DNA of 7,718 bases from JAWCLZ01 sp038850275 (GCA_038850275.1 JAWCLZ010000040.1:1-7718), one strand, 5' to 3'. Counted from the first letter of the stretch, positions 1 to 6,080 are shown. Numbers and translations: made by a program. Notes: generated by a model from the sequence alone, not told the origin.

Positions 1-53
1 GGTAAAGATAGAAATCATGGGGCTGGTGCGATTTGAACGCACGATCGACGGGT

Positions 54-174
54 CTCTTCGGCTCTTTAAAAGCCAGAAGGCTAGAGCACTCAATCAATGC
101 TCCAACGGCTCATCATCGCTCTGCCCGCGAAGCAGAACTCAGCAGACCCATTGCCTTTCATCTTGAATAACCCG
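54..174 (-). other. tRNA-Trp intron (121 bases) with a bulge-helix-bulge splice structure
   Basis: The stretch lies between nucleotides 37 and 38 of the tRNA and must be removed by the archaeal splicing endonuclease. A near-canonical bulge-helix-bulge can be drawn. The 5' bulge is A36-G37/C and the 3' bulge is A-G/A38, each cut after its second base. The central helix pairs C32, U33 and C35 with the intron bases 3, 4 and 6 before the 3' end (positions 56, 57, 59), with one C34-A mismatch. Two G-C pairs (173-60, 172-61) follow. Inside are hairpins UCUGC/GCAGA (135-131 with 124-120 region) and GGCUUU/AAAGCC-like (74-69 with 65-60). The intron opens with CGGG, a copy of the 5' strand of the anticodon stem. 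Nearly all of the middle of the intron is the guide RNA listed separately. Confidence 0.9.
94..164 (-). ncRNA. Intron-encoded box C/D guide RNA for C34 and C39 of tRNA-Trp
   Basis: In 5'-3' order on the minus strand: C box AAGAUGA (164-158), D' box CUGA (142-139), C' box AUGAUGA (116-110), D box UUGA (97-94). The stretch before D' (GGGUCUG, extended by AAU) pairs with tRNA bases 35-43, 9 pairs including one G-U, and puts C39 opposite the fifth base before D'. The stretch before D (GUUGGAGC) pairs with bases 31-37 plus the first three intron bases, 10 pairs with one G-U, and puts C34 opposite the fifth base before D. Both satisfy the N+5 rule of fibrillarin-guided 2'-O-methylation. Known biology: the tRNA-Trp introns of Haloferax volcanii and other euryarchaea guide Cm34 and Um39; here base 39 is C, so Cm39 is predicted. 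The terminal C and D boxes each depart from consensus by one base. Confidence 0.9.
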
Positions 175-237
175 CTGGAGCCCGTCGCCTTTCCTGGCTA
201 GGCCACAGCCCCTTCTAAAATATAGATGGTAAGCTTG

Positions 238-246
238 AATATAAAG
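238..246 (-). promoter_or_regulatory. TATA box of tRNA-Trp
   Basis: On the minus strand CTTTATATT ends 25 bases before the first base of the tRNA, the distance expected for an archaeal TATA box with a start at or a few bases before the mature 5' end. A second AT-rich patch, CTATATTTT (217-225), lies too close to the tRNA to be the TATA element. The assignment rests on position and composition only. Confidence 0.65.
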
Positions 247-264
247 ATTGCGAGAGAGCAAAAA

Positions 265-274
265 TTAAAATATT
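265..274 (+). promoter_or_regulatory. TATA-like element of the hydrolase-propeller-marker 8 run
   Basis: TTAAAATATT lies 22-32 bases before the ATG at 297. Initiation would then fall at or just before the start codon, giving a leaderless or nearly leaderless transcript. This agrees with the lack of a well-placed Shine-Dalgarno sequence: the only candidate, GAGG near 277-280, is about 16 bases away. This promoter and the tRNA promoter are divergent within an 84-base gap. Confidence 0.5.
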
Positions 275-296
275 CCTGAGGCATTAAAACTCTGAT

Positions 297-941
297 ATGC
301 CTCAATTTGAAGTGCGCAAGGTCAGCGCCACAGTTTTCGATGCGAATGCATATTTAGTACTTGCTGAAAAACCAGTTTTAATTGACGTGGGAATGAATGC
401 ATTGCCAGTTATAAGCGCGCTCAATAAATTCAAGGTCAAAAACCTAGAGCGAATAATTTTGACTCACTGTCATCACGATCACACTGGTGCAACGAATGAA
501 GTTGTTGCAGCAACTGGAGCCAAGGTTTACATTCACGAGGCAGATGCTGATTTACTTGGAAATGATTCATACGTGGGAGCGCATATCTTTGGGGAAGAAT
601 GTCCAGCTATAAAAGCGGATTTCCGCCTTAAAGAAGGTGATAAAATAGATCTAGGTGGAATTTATTTAGAGGTACTGCATACTCCGGGTCATACTCCTGG
701 AAGTATCTGTTTATATGAGAGGAAAACCAAGAGTTTATTCTCCGGGGATACTGTTTTTCCCCAAGGGAATATTGGTAGGACAGATTTAAGAGGCGGCGAT
801 CCAGAAAAGCTTGTGAAATCCATCAAGCGCCTCACGGAGCTAGAAGTTGAAGTTTTATACCCTGGGCACATGGAGGTAACTAGATATAATGTGAATGCGC
901 AGATAAAAAGTTCTTTGAAGTTTGCTCAAATGCTTTGGTAA
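297..941 (+). CDS. MBL-fold (glyoxalase II-like) metallohydrolase
   Basis: A soluble 214-residue protein with all the metal ligands of the metallo-beta-lactamase fold. The motif HCHHDH is at residues 57-62 (H57, H59, D61, H62), H132 is in HTPGHTPG, D151 in SGDT and H191 in YPGH. The order and spacing match the small stand-alone glyoxalase II-like hydrolases (about 200-230 residues), which bind two metal ions, usually Zn or Fe, and hydrolyse thioesters or other esters. No extra flavodoxin, rubredoxin or RNA-binding domain is present, so it is neither a flavo-diiron protein nor a CPSF-type nuclease. The substrate cannot be read from sequence. The ATG start follows a TATA-like element by about 25 bases. 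It is the first gene of a same-strand run, 32 bases before the propeller gene. No signal peptide is seen, so it should be cytoplasmic. Confidence 0.9.
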   Translation: MPQFEVRKVSATVFDANAYLVLAEKPVLIDVGMNALPVISALNKFKVKNLERIILTHCHHDHTGATNEVVAATGAKVYIHEADADLLGNDSYVGAHIFGEECPAIKADFRLKEGDKIDLGGIYLEVLHTPGHTPGSICLYERKTKSLFSGDTVFPQGNIGRTDLRGGDPEKLVKSIKRLTELEVEVLYPGHMEVTRYNVNAQIKSSLKFAQMLW

Positions 942-973
942 ACTATTTGTAAAATGCAAACAAAGGAAAAGCT

Positions 974-2038
974 GTGATCCAAATGAGAATTACGCAATTT
1001 ATTCTCATTCTTATTTTGCTTCTCCCAATCGCTAGTGCTACTCTTGAAACCAATATGCTAAGTCTGCTCTGGGAGAGGAAGACAGATAGCGAGGTAAATT
1101 CAGCTGCGATTTCCACTGCTGGGCAAGTCATTGTAGCTGGTTCTAGCGATTTCAAGGTATACTGCTTCGATAACTCTGGGAAGCAGCTCTGGATTTATAA
1201 TACCTATGGGAAGGTAAAAAGCGTAGCTATTTCTGCAGATGGAAAGAAAATTGCAGCTGCATCTGAGGATGATAATATATATCTACTTGACAGCTCTGGA
1301 AATTTGATCTGGAAATACAACTTAGGAAGTGATGCTCTATCGATAGCAATCTCGCCTGATGGAAGATATATTGCTGTGGGAGCTAGAGATGACAGGATAT
1401 ATTTATTTGACAACAAAAATTTGCTCTGGAGTAAAGCTTGCGGCAATGATGTAATCACAGTTGCAGTTGCAAATAATGGTATAGCTGCCGCTGGCACCCT
1501 TAGCTATGATTTATTTATATTTAATTTAAATGGCGTGCAATTATGGTCATTCAAGGCTAATTCTGATGTAACAGGTATCGCAATGACTCCAAGTGCTGAT
1601 TATATTGCAGTTAGCTCTAGAGATAGAATTGTTCGTTTATTTAAAGGGGAAAGTACACTTATTTGGAGTACAAATTTCGATTCCCCAGTTAATGCGATTG
1701 CGATCTCTCCAGATGGAAAAGTCATTTCAGTTGGCTGCGACGATACTTATGTTTATCTCTTCATAAATGGCAATCCAGCGGGTAAATTCAAAGCACGCCA
1801 AGCGGTTACAGGGGTTGCGATTACACAAAATGGTGAATATATCGCTGCGAGTTCAAAAGACACCTATGTGTATTTGATCAAAGGCTTTGGAGAGGCAGCA
1901 ACGCCAATACAAACTCCCTCGGAAACGCCAGTGCAAACAGTAACTCCAACTCAAACTCCAGGTGTGAAAGCAAATGGATTTGAATTGATTCTCTTGGTAG
2001 TTGCTTTAATAGTAACTTATGGCAAAGCACGTTATTGA
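974..2038 (+). CDS. Secreted seven-bladed WD40/PQQ-like beta-propeller with C-terminal membrane/sorting anchor
   Basis: The 354-residue product starts with a signal peptide (residues 1-22: short basic start, long I/L run, then ASA). Residues about 31-305 hold seven repeats of roughly 40 residues, each with a pattern like LW-x(8)-V-x-AIS-x-DG-x-IA-x(5)-D-x-IYLF, which is enough for one closed seven-bladed propeller. A Thr/Pro/Gln-rich linker (306-333) follows, then NGFE (334-337), a hydrophobic span to about 348 and a basic end. This tail has the layout of archaeal PGF-CTERM sorting signals, which archaeosortase removes and replaces with a lipid anchor. It should therefore be exposed on the cell surface. 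The start is GTG at 974, chosen because GGA (965-967) lies 6 bases upstream; an in-frame ATG at 983 is the alternative. Its last 20 bases overlap the marker 8 gene. Binding partner or activity is unknown; such propellers commonly act as protein-binding scaffolds. Confidence 0.88.
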   Translation: MIQMRITQFILILILLLPIASATLETNMLSLLWERKTDSEVNSAAISTAGQVIVAGSSDFKVYCFDNSGKQLWIYNTYGKVKSVAISADGKKIAAASEDDNIYLLDSSGNLIWKYNLGSDALSIAISPDGRYIAVGARDDRIYLFDNKNLLWSKACGNDVITVAVANNGIAAAGTLSYDLFIFNLNGVQLWSFKANSDVTGIAMTPSADYIAVSSRDRIVRLFKGESTLIWSTNFDSPVNAIAISPDGKVISVGCDDTYVYLFINGNPAGKFKARQAVTGVAITQNGEYIAASSKDTYVYLIKGFGEAATPIQTPSETPVQTVTPTQTPGVKANGFELILLVVALIVTYGKARY

Positions 2039-2873
2039 AGTTGCCAAGACTAGAGTGGTTATAATGGATGGGAAAGTGGTGGAGGTAGCGGAGCCTGTTA
2101 CTAAATATTGCCCACTGCGCCACGCTTTATATTCCGTGGAGGAGGAAACAAGAGAGACAATTAGGCAAACTGTGGAGCGAAATATTCAACAATATGGCCT
2201 ATTTACCCCAAATCGAACCATAGAGTCAGATTCCCTTGAAGTAATATTTGGCGCTAGCGAGATGATCTACTGTGCTCTTAAGAATGGAGCTTTAGATGCA
2301 GCTGTCTTAGTATGCGAGGGCGCTGGTAGTGTTATCACAAGTGATCCTAAAATTGCACAGGGTATAGGAATGCATTTAACTGGTATAATTTACACTGAAC
2401 CAATACCTAAGTTAATCGCTAGATTAAGAGCCAAAGGTTGCTATGTGCTGAGCGATGAAGCTGAAATTAATCAAGTGGAAGGGGTGAAAAGAGCAATTCA
2501 ACTAGGATATAGGAGAATTGCTGTTACAGTAGCGGGTGAAAGTATAGCTGATGTAAAACGCATACGTGAGTTGGAGGATGAGGCTGAGATCGCTATCCTT
2601 GCGGTACACACCACGGGTGTTAAAGAAGAGGAGGCATTGGTTATAGCTAAAGAGTGCGATATTGTATGGGGCTGTGCCTCAAAGTATGTTAGAGAGATCT
2701 GCGGAGGGCAAGCAATTATGCAAATAGGAGTGAAAATCCCTGTATTTATAATGAGCAATAGAGGGAAGCGAATCGCAATTGAGAGAATAAAAGAATTGAG
2801 AGAGTGGGAAAAAATTTTAATAAGCCGAGCTACCTTACCAGTTACTGGGGAGAGCCCAAGGCCATTAAGATAA
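2019..2873 (+). CDS. Methanogenesis marker protein 8 (DUF2099 family)
   Basis: The 284-residue protein matches, from memory of the family, methanogenesis marker 8 (TIGR03275/DUF2099): it has the opening HVIEVAKTRVVIMDGKVVEV, then YCPLRHALY with C31, VCEGAGSVITSDP around residues 98-110, and a C-terminal part with C213, C219 and C228 (CDIVWGCASKYVREICGG). The length is normal for the family. These markers occur in genomes that encode methyl-coenzyme M reductase; the biochemical function of marker 8 is, as far as I know, not established. The cysteines could bind metal or an Fe-S cluster, which is inference. No signal peptide or membrane span is seen. The ATG at 2019 gives the family's usual N-terminus and lies inside the end of the propeller gene, with no clear Shine-Dalgarno nearby, so coupled translation is likely. 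The next Met (residue 16) would remove conserved sequence. Confidence 0.88.
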   Translation: MAKHVIEVAKTRVVIMDGKVVEVAEPVTKYCPLRHALYSVEEETRETIRQTVERNIQQYGLFTPNRTIESDSLEVIFGASEMIYCALKNGALDAAVLVCEGAGSVITSDPKIAQGIGMHLTGIIYTEPIPKLIARLRAKGCYVLSDEAEINQVEGVKRAIQLGYRRIAVTVAGESIADVKRIRELEDEAEIAILAVHTTGVKEEEALVIAKECDIVWGCASKYVREICGGQAIMQIGVKIPVFIMSNRGKRIAIERIKELREWEKILISRATLPVTGESPRPLR

Positions 2874-2952
2874 ACTAAGTCAGATTTAAAAAAATTAAAA
2901 AAATAAAAATAAATAAAAAAATGAAAATTTATTTTAGTTCAAGTTTGTTTAT
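2874..2952. terminator. AT-rich convergent termination region
   Basis: The 79 bases separate the stop codons of two convergent genes. The left part, about 2887-2930, is A-rich on plus and so gives several T runs on the minus strand, suited to ending the transcript of the small minus-strand gene. The right part, about 2928-2955, is T-rich on plus and could end the marker 8 transcript. Archaeal termination uses U tracts without needing a hairpin, and I see no strong hairpin. TTTAGTTCA occurs twice (2933-2941 and 2952-2960), which looks like a chance repeat. Confidence 0.5.
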
Positions 2953-3189
2953 TTAGTTCACATTCATCTTGTCAACTACTTTTCTCCATTTATTACCTTC
3001 CATTTGCATTACCCAAGCTTTTTTAACCCTAGGTTTTGCCTTTGCCGCAGCAATTATTTCTTCCTTAGTTGGCAGCTTATTAGTTTCCTTTAATATCACA
3101 AATCGCTTTGCCTCGCTATTCGCTAAATTCTTATTCTTACTCTGCACTTTTCTCCCCAAATACTCCAAACCATAGATTTTATAAACCAA
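2953..3189 (-). CDS. Small basic hypothetical protein (78 residues)
   Basis: I do not recognise this protein. The open frame extends to an ATG at 3219 (88 residues), but that start has no Shine-Dalgarno and a TATATAT box lies only about 7 bases before it. The preferred start is the TTG at 3189-3187, because GGAGAGGA (3203-3196) lies 6 bases upstream and just after the start site predicted from the TATA box. A third choice is GTG at 3147 with GGGGAG before it (64 residues). The product is Lys-rich, with a segment KLPTKEEIIAAAKAKPRVKK that looks helical, followed by the sequence AWVMQMEGNKW. It has no signal peptide, membrane span or Cys motif (the 88-residue form has one Cys near its N-terminus). 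Basic charge hints at nucleic acid or ribosome binding, but this is a guess. It lies downstream of the FAD oxidoreductase on the same strand but probably has its own promoter. Confidence 0.6.
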   Translation of the reverse strand: MVYKIYGLEYLGRKVQSKNKNLANSEAKRFVILKETNKLPTKEEIIAAAKAKPRVKKAWVMQMEGNKWRKVVDKMNVN

Positions 3190-3226
3190 GAATAATCCTC
3201 TCCGCTTGGAATGGCACATTTCACAA

Positions 3227-3233
3227 ATATATA
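3227..3233 (-). promoter_or_regulatory. TATA box of the small basic protein
   Basis: On the minus strand CTATATATTTG carries a strong TATATAT core in the 37-base gap after the oxidoreductase gene. Initiation about 25 bases downstream would be near 3205, directly before the GGAGAGGA ribosome site that precedes the TTG at 3189. Position and composition are the only evidence. Confidence 0.5.
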
Positions 3234-3256
3234 GTTTTCGAATCCAGTTTTCGATT

Positions 3257-4492
3257 CTATGATATCAAACTTGCTACTTCAAGCCCAGCTTTGATTGAGC
3301 CATTAATGCTGCGCTCTGGATAATTGGGCTCGCTGAACATGCCAGCGAGGTATAAGCCCTTGATTTCAGTGGCATATGGTAAATAGCTATAGTTTAAATC
3401 ATAAATCGGTCCTGCATATAGATCTCTACTTAGCTTTGCCCAGATAACTTGATTCCTTGAAAAACCTGGGAAAAGCTTCTCCAAGCTTTTAATATAAATC
3501 TCTATTAGCTCTTCTGCTCTCATTTTCCATCTATAGTCATTCTCGCTTTGAAAATAACTAGCTAGGTAAACAAGGTGCTCACCATAATCTGAAACTGGTA
3601 TAAAATTGGTATGCTCAATAATAGCTCCAAATGGAACATCTGCTTTGACATTCAACCAGTAAACATCAGTTAAAGGCCGCTTTAAAGCAAGAAGCAAGCA
3701 CGCGGCTCCTTGGTACTTGATCTCAGGGAGGGGGAGTTTAAAATCTAGTAATTGCTTTAATAAATCAGGCGCTATTGTAGAGATGACATTTTCACATGAA
3801 ATGAATCCATCTTGAGTTTCAACACCTAAAACTCTTTCTTTCTCTACAGCTATTTTCCTAACCTCGCAGTTCACTTTAAATTCTATATCTCTCGCAAGTG
3901 CATCGATGAGTTGATGAAAACCACCCCTTAGATAGCCAAGGATCTCACCGCTGAGTGATCTCTGAGATCTTATTCTAACTCTACCTGCAAGCCAAGCTGC
4001 ACTTACATAGCTCGAGTTATCGCCAAATTTACTCCTAAGCAGCGGCTCGAAGAAATTTTGATAACAGCTCTCGCCCAGTTCCTGTAGAATCCATTCCTTA
4101 GCAGTTATGCAACGAAGGTCTTCTAGGTTTTTTTTACTTTTATTTTTAATGGTGAATAGCGCGAGTTTGAATTTATCCAAAAGAGAGAGATGTGGATAAT
4201 TCAAAATCTCAAGAGGGGTATTTAAATTATATGCTCTACCTTCCACGTAGTACCCAGTTGTGGCACGCTTCCACTCAAGTTTTTTCTCAAGCCCGAGTTT
4301 TTTAATTAAGGCAATGACTTCTCTATCCACTTTAAAGATATGATGATAATAGCGCTCTATATGATAATCCCCAATTTGGTAGCTAGAAGCAGTGCCTCCT
4401 AGCACAGGCTGTTTTTCAAGCACTAAGGCATCTTTAAGAGCATGAGCAGCTGCTAGTCCAGCGAGTCCCCCGCCGATTATAACTGTTTTCAT
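3257..4492 (-). CDS. FAD-dependent oxidoreductase, protoporphyrinogen oxidase/amine oxidase-like
   Basis: A 411-residue cytoplasmic flavoprotein. The N-terminal Rossmann motif is GGGLAG (G7-x-G9-x-x-G12), E26 ends the second strand to hold the ribose of FAD, and G32-G33 follow as in the amine oxidase/HemY superfamily. The C-terminal FAD motif GLYLAG...SINGSIKAGLEVA spans residues 379-407. Length fits COG1232-type enzymes. True haem synthesis is not implied: many relatives sit in polysaccharide or glycosylation loci and have unknown substrates, and UDP-galactopyranose mutase-type or lipid-carrier chemistry are alternatives. The gene starts 3 bases after the stop of the upstream glycosyltransferase, and its GGGGTGA ribosome site overlaps that stop codon. 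Translation of the two is therefore surely coupled and their roles are likely joined. Assignment to the fold is firm; the reaction is unknown. Confidence 0.85.
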   Translation of the reverse strand: MKTVIIGGGLAGLAAAHALKDALVLEKQPVLGGTASSYQIGDYHIERYYHHIFKVDREVIALIKKLGLEKKLEWKRATTGYYVEGRAYNLNTPLEILNYPHLSLLDKFKLALFTIKNKSKKNLEDLRCITAKEWILQELGESCYQNFFEPLLRSKFGDNSSYVSAAWLAGRVRIRSQRSLSGEILGYLRGGFHQLIDALARDIEFKVNCEVRKIAVEKERVLGVETQDGFISCENVISTIAPDLLKQLLDFKLPLPEIKYQGAACLLLALKRPLTDVYWLNVKADVPFGAIIEHTNFIPVSDYGEHLVYLASYFQSENDYRWKMRAEELIEIYIKSLEKLFPGFSRNQVIWAKLSRDLYAGPIYDLNYSYLPYATEIKGLYLAGMFSEPNYPERSINGSIKAGLEVASLIS

Positions 4493-4495
4493 TTC

Positions 4496-6046
4496 TCACC
4501 CCTTATAAAAGAATATTAATCTAAGCGCACCATTCGGAGTATTTACCCTTCTAAATAGCAAGAAATCGAGTGTTACATCCTCGATCTGGAAAACATGCCA
4601 CTCGCGGAGATTGAATTCCTCCTTTTGATAGCCTTTTACACTTAGCTCTTTTTCCATTGCAATTGCTTCCAATTCTGAGGCGATTATAAAGCTTGAGTGA
4701 TAATAGTTGCCCCCGTAATTTACATTAGTATATTCTCTAAGATACCATGGAAATGGCCAGTAATCACTAGTTGCTATTGTGATTGGCACGTGCCTTGAGT
4801 TATTTGAAAGCATTTGGATTTTATTCATTATCCCCTTAACATCGCCTGAGGTTTGCACATAAACCAATGGCTCTTGTGGGTTATAGGAATTGACATAGTT
4901 CAAGTTAATACTTGAATAGATGAAGAAAACCATGAGGATTAAAAAAATCAATAAAGTTTTTCTTGATTGCTTTTCAATTCCCCTGCCTATATAGCCAGCA
5001 GCGATTATGCATTGCGGGAGTAATATATGCAGAACTAACCATGGTACTTTTTCCTGTATATAGGAGTATATTAAGAAACTTGACATTGCCCAGTAGATAG
5101 TGAAGATCATAAAGAGGTCTTTGTTCTTTAAATAATAAAGAGAGCCTGTTATTGCAAATATCACTATAGGAAGTTCATATAGAAATAGAAAAGGGAGGTA
5201 GTAGTAAAATGGACCAGAGATCCTCCCCTTACTATGGGTTAATATCCAAGTTGAAATTGCTCGCAGTGGAGCTGGTAATCGCATAATTGGGTCGAAGGAT
5301 TCGATGCCTAGGAGGTTGTCGATTTTAAAAAAGAAATTTGAGAGCAAGAGAGAGTACACAGCAGCTGCGATTAAAAAAGCAAATGCAATCGCTTTGAACT
5401 CAAGCTTTGGAAATGCAAGAGGCTTGGTTCCATCGCTCTCTCCAAATAGAATTAAATTTATCTTGGCTTTCAGATTATATCTTGCGTTCACGAGGTATAA
5501 TAGTGCAAAGGAGAGGAATATGAAGAGAGTTATATATGCATTCTCCTTCGAAGCGAGTGATAGAGCAGCTGCAATTGCTGCTAAGTATAAATAAATTGCT
5601 TTATGACTTTCAACGTACTTCAAAGCACAAATCAAAATTGCAAGTGAAAAAGTGGCAATATATATATCGTTGCGGAAAAATCGTGAATAATAAAGCATCG
5701 ATGGGGAGGTGGCGAGTAAGAAAGCTAGTGTTAAATAGCCAGTTCTCCCCAGCTGCTTTCTCAGGCCAAAAGTAAGTGCAACTAATATTACCCCAAAAAG
5801 CGCTGGCAGCAGTCTAGCGGTGAAATCACTCGCTCCTGCTATGGAAAAAATTGCACGAGTGAGATAGAATTGGAAAGGGCCGTGATAAGTTGGATCATAG
5901 ATATAGGTATTCAAGTTTAAATAATATGAAAACCAAGCGTGGACACTTTCATCGTGATGAAGAGGTCGAACATCAAGCTGATAAAAGCGAAGGCACGTTG
6001 CTACTATTAAAATTATAGCAAACACCAAGAGTTCTCTCTTCTCCAT
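4496..6046 (-). CDS. Agl23-like (TIGR03663-type) multi-spanning glycosyltransferase, GT39/ArnT-like
   Basis: A 516-residue membrane protein with about ten predicted spans followed by a soluble C-terminal domain from about residue 400. Numbered from the ATG at 6046, the first external loop has HHDE (residues 30-33), the acidic motif of GT-C enzymes, followed by DPTYHGPFQFYL (51-62), YYSRFFRND (119-127) and SKEN after the fifth span. This set is typical of the TIGR03663 family, named flippase activity-associated protein Agl23, related to dolichyl-phosphate-mannose transferases. It likely moves a sugar from a polyprenyl-phosphate donor to a lipid or protein acceptor outside the membrane. An upstream in-frame TTG at 6088 would add 14 residues, but that stretch contains the likely TATA box, and family members begin right before the first span; ATG 6046 is preferred. 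The gene is directly coupled to the FAD oxidoreductase. Confidence 0.85.
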   Translation of the reverse strand: MEKRELLVFAIILIVATCLRFYQLDVRPLHHDESVHAWFSYYLNLNTYIYDPTYHGPFQFYLTRAIFSIAGASDFTARLLPALFGVILVALTFGLRKQLGRTGYLTLAFLLATSPSMLYYSRFFRNDIYIATFSLAILICALKYVESHKAIYLYLAAIAAALSLASKENAYITLFIFLSFALLYLVNARYNLKAKINLILFGESDGTKPLAFPKLEFKAIAFAFLIAAAVYSLLLSNFFFKIDNLLGIESFDPIMRLPAPLRAISTWILTHSKGRISGPFYYYLPFLFLYELPIVIFAITGSLYYLKNKDLFMIFTIYWAMSSFLIYSYIQEKVPWLVLHILLPQCIIAAGYIGRGIEKQSRKTLLIFLILMVFFIYSSINLNYVNSYNPQEPLVYVQTSGDVKGIMNKIQMLSNNSRHVPITIATSDYWPFPWYLREYTNVNYGGNYYHSSFIIASELEAIAMEKELSVKGYQKEEFNLREWHVFQIEDVTLDFLLFRRVNTPNGALRLIFFYKG

Positions 6047-6070
6047 TGCCAGATAACTAATGCTGCTTTG

Positions 6071-6080
6071 ATTTAAATTT
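6071..6080 (-). promoter_or_regulatory. TATA-like element of the glycosyltransferase-oxidoreductase operon
   Basis: ATTTAAATTT, preceded on the minus strand by a run of A, is centred about 30 bases before the ATG at 6046. A start site near 6050 would make the transcript almost leaderless, and no Shine-Dalgarno precedes the ATG. The rest of the 205-base gap to the response regulator stop (6081-6251) shows no frame above about 12 codons with a start, no RNA fold I trust and no strong repeat. Confidence 0.5.

Larger units (their letters stand above)
18..212 (-). tRNA. trnW: tRNA-Trp (anticodon CCA), interrupted by an intron
   Basis: On the minus strand the gene folds as a full cloverleaf. The acceptor stem GGGGCUG/CAGCCCC has 7 perfect pairs (212-206 with 25-19). 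The D stem is GCCU/AGGC with G18-G19 in the loop. The anticodon stem ACGGG/CCCGU has 5 perfect pairs, and the loop is CUCCAG plus A38, giving anticodon CCA. The T arm is GUGCG-UUCAAAU-CGCAC. The discriminator base is A73 at position 18; no CCA is encoded, so the CCA must be added after transcription. Exon 1 is 175-212, exon 2 is 18-53, and the intron sits at the canonical archaeal 37/38 position. The two bases at the junction (AG) are the same at the end of exon 1 and the end of the intron, so sequence alone allows a shift of one or two bases. A T-rich tract just downstream (positions 17-1 on the minus strand) could terminate transcription. Confidence 0.97.

Noticed and set aside
18..53. tRNA 3' end used as an integration site
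   Set aside because: No integrase, no repeated copy of the tRNA 3' end elsewhere in the window, and the genes on the right look like ordinary chromosomal genes. The left side is not visible.
54..174. A second tRNA or separate gene in the interval inside the tRNA-Trp locus
   Set aside because: The flanks form one complete cloverleaf across it, and the content is explained by the guide RNA boxes and antisense elements.
1204..1497. Open frame on the minus strand inside the propeller gene (also 943-1155, 1878-2123 and 2498-2758)
   Set aside because: They are antisense to well-supported genes, have low-complexity Ser/Leu-rich products, and have no ribosome site or promoter of note.
2933..2960. 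Direct repeat TTTAGTTCA as an attachment site or insertion scar
   Set aside because: Nine bases in AT-rich sequence, no inverted repeats, no recombinase nearby, and no interrupted gene.
2969..3323. Two plus-strand frames (68 and 71 residues) opposite the small basic protein and the end of the oxidoreductase
   Set aside because: They overlap each other and the minus-strand genes. Their products are Phe/Ser-rich shadows, and the minus frame has the better promoter and ribosome site.
5304..5775. Plus-strand frames (96 and 79 residues) opposite the glycosyltransferase
   Set aside because: The minus strand encodes clear family motifs throughout, and the plus products look like reverse-strand reading of membrane spans (Lys/Arg/Ala-rich).
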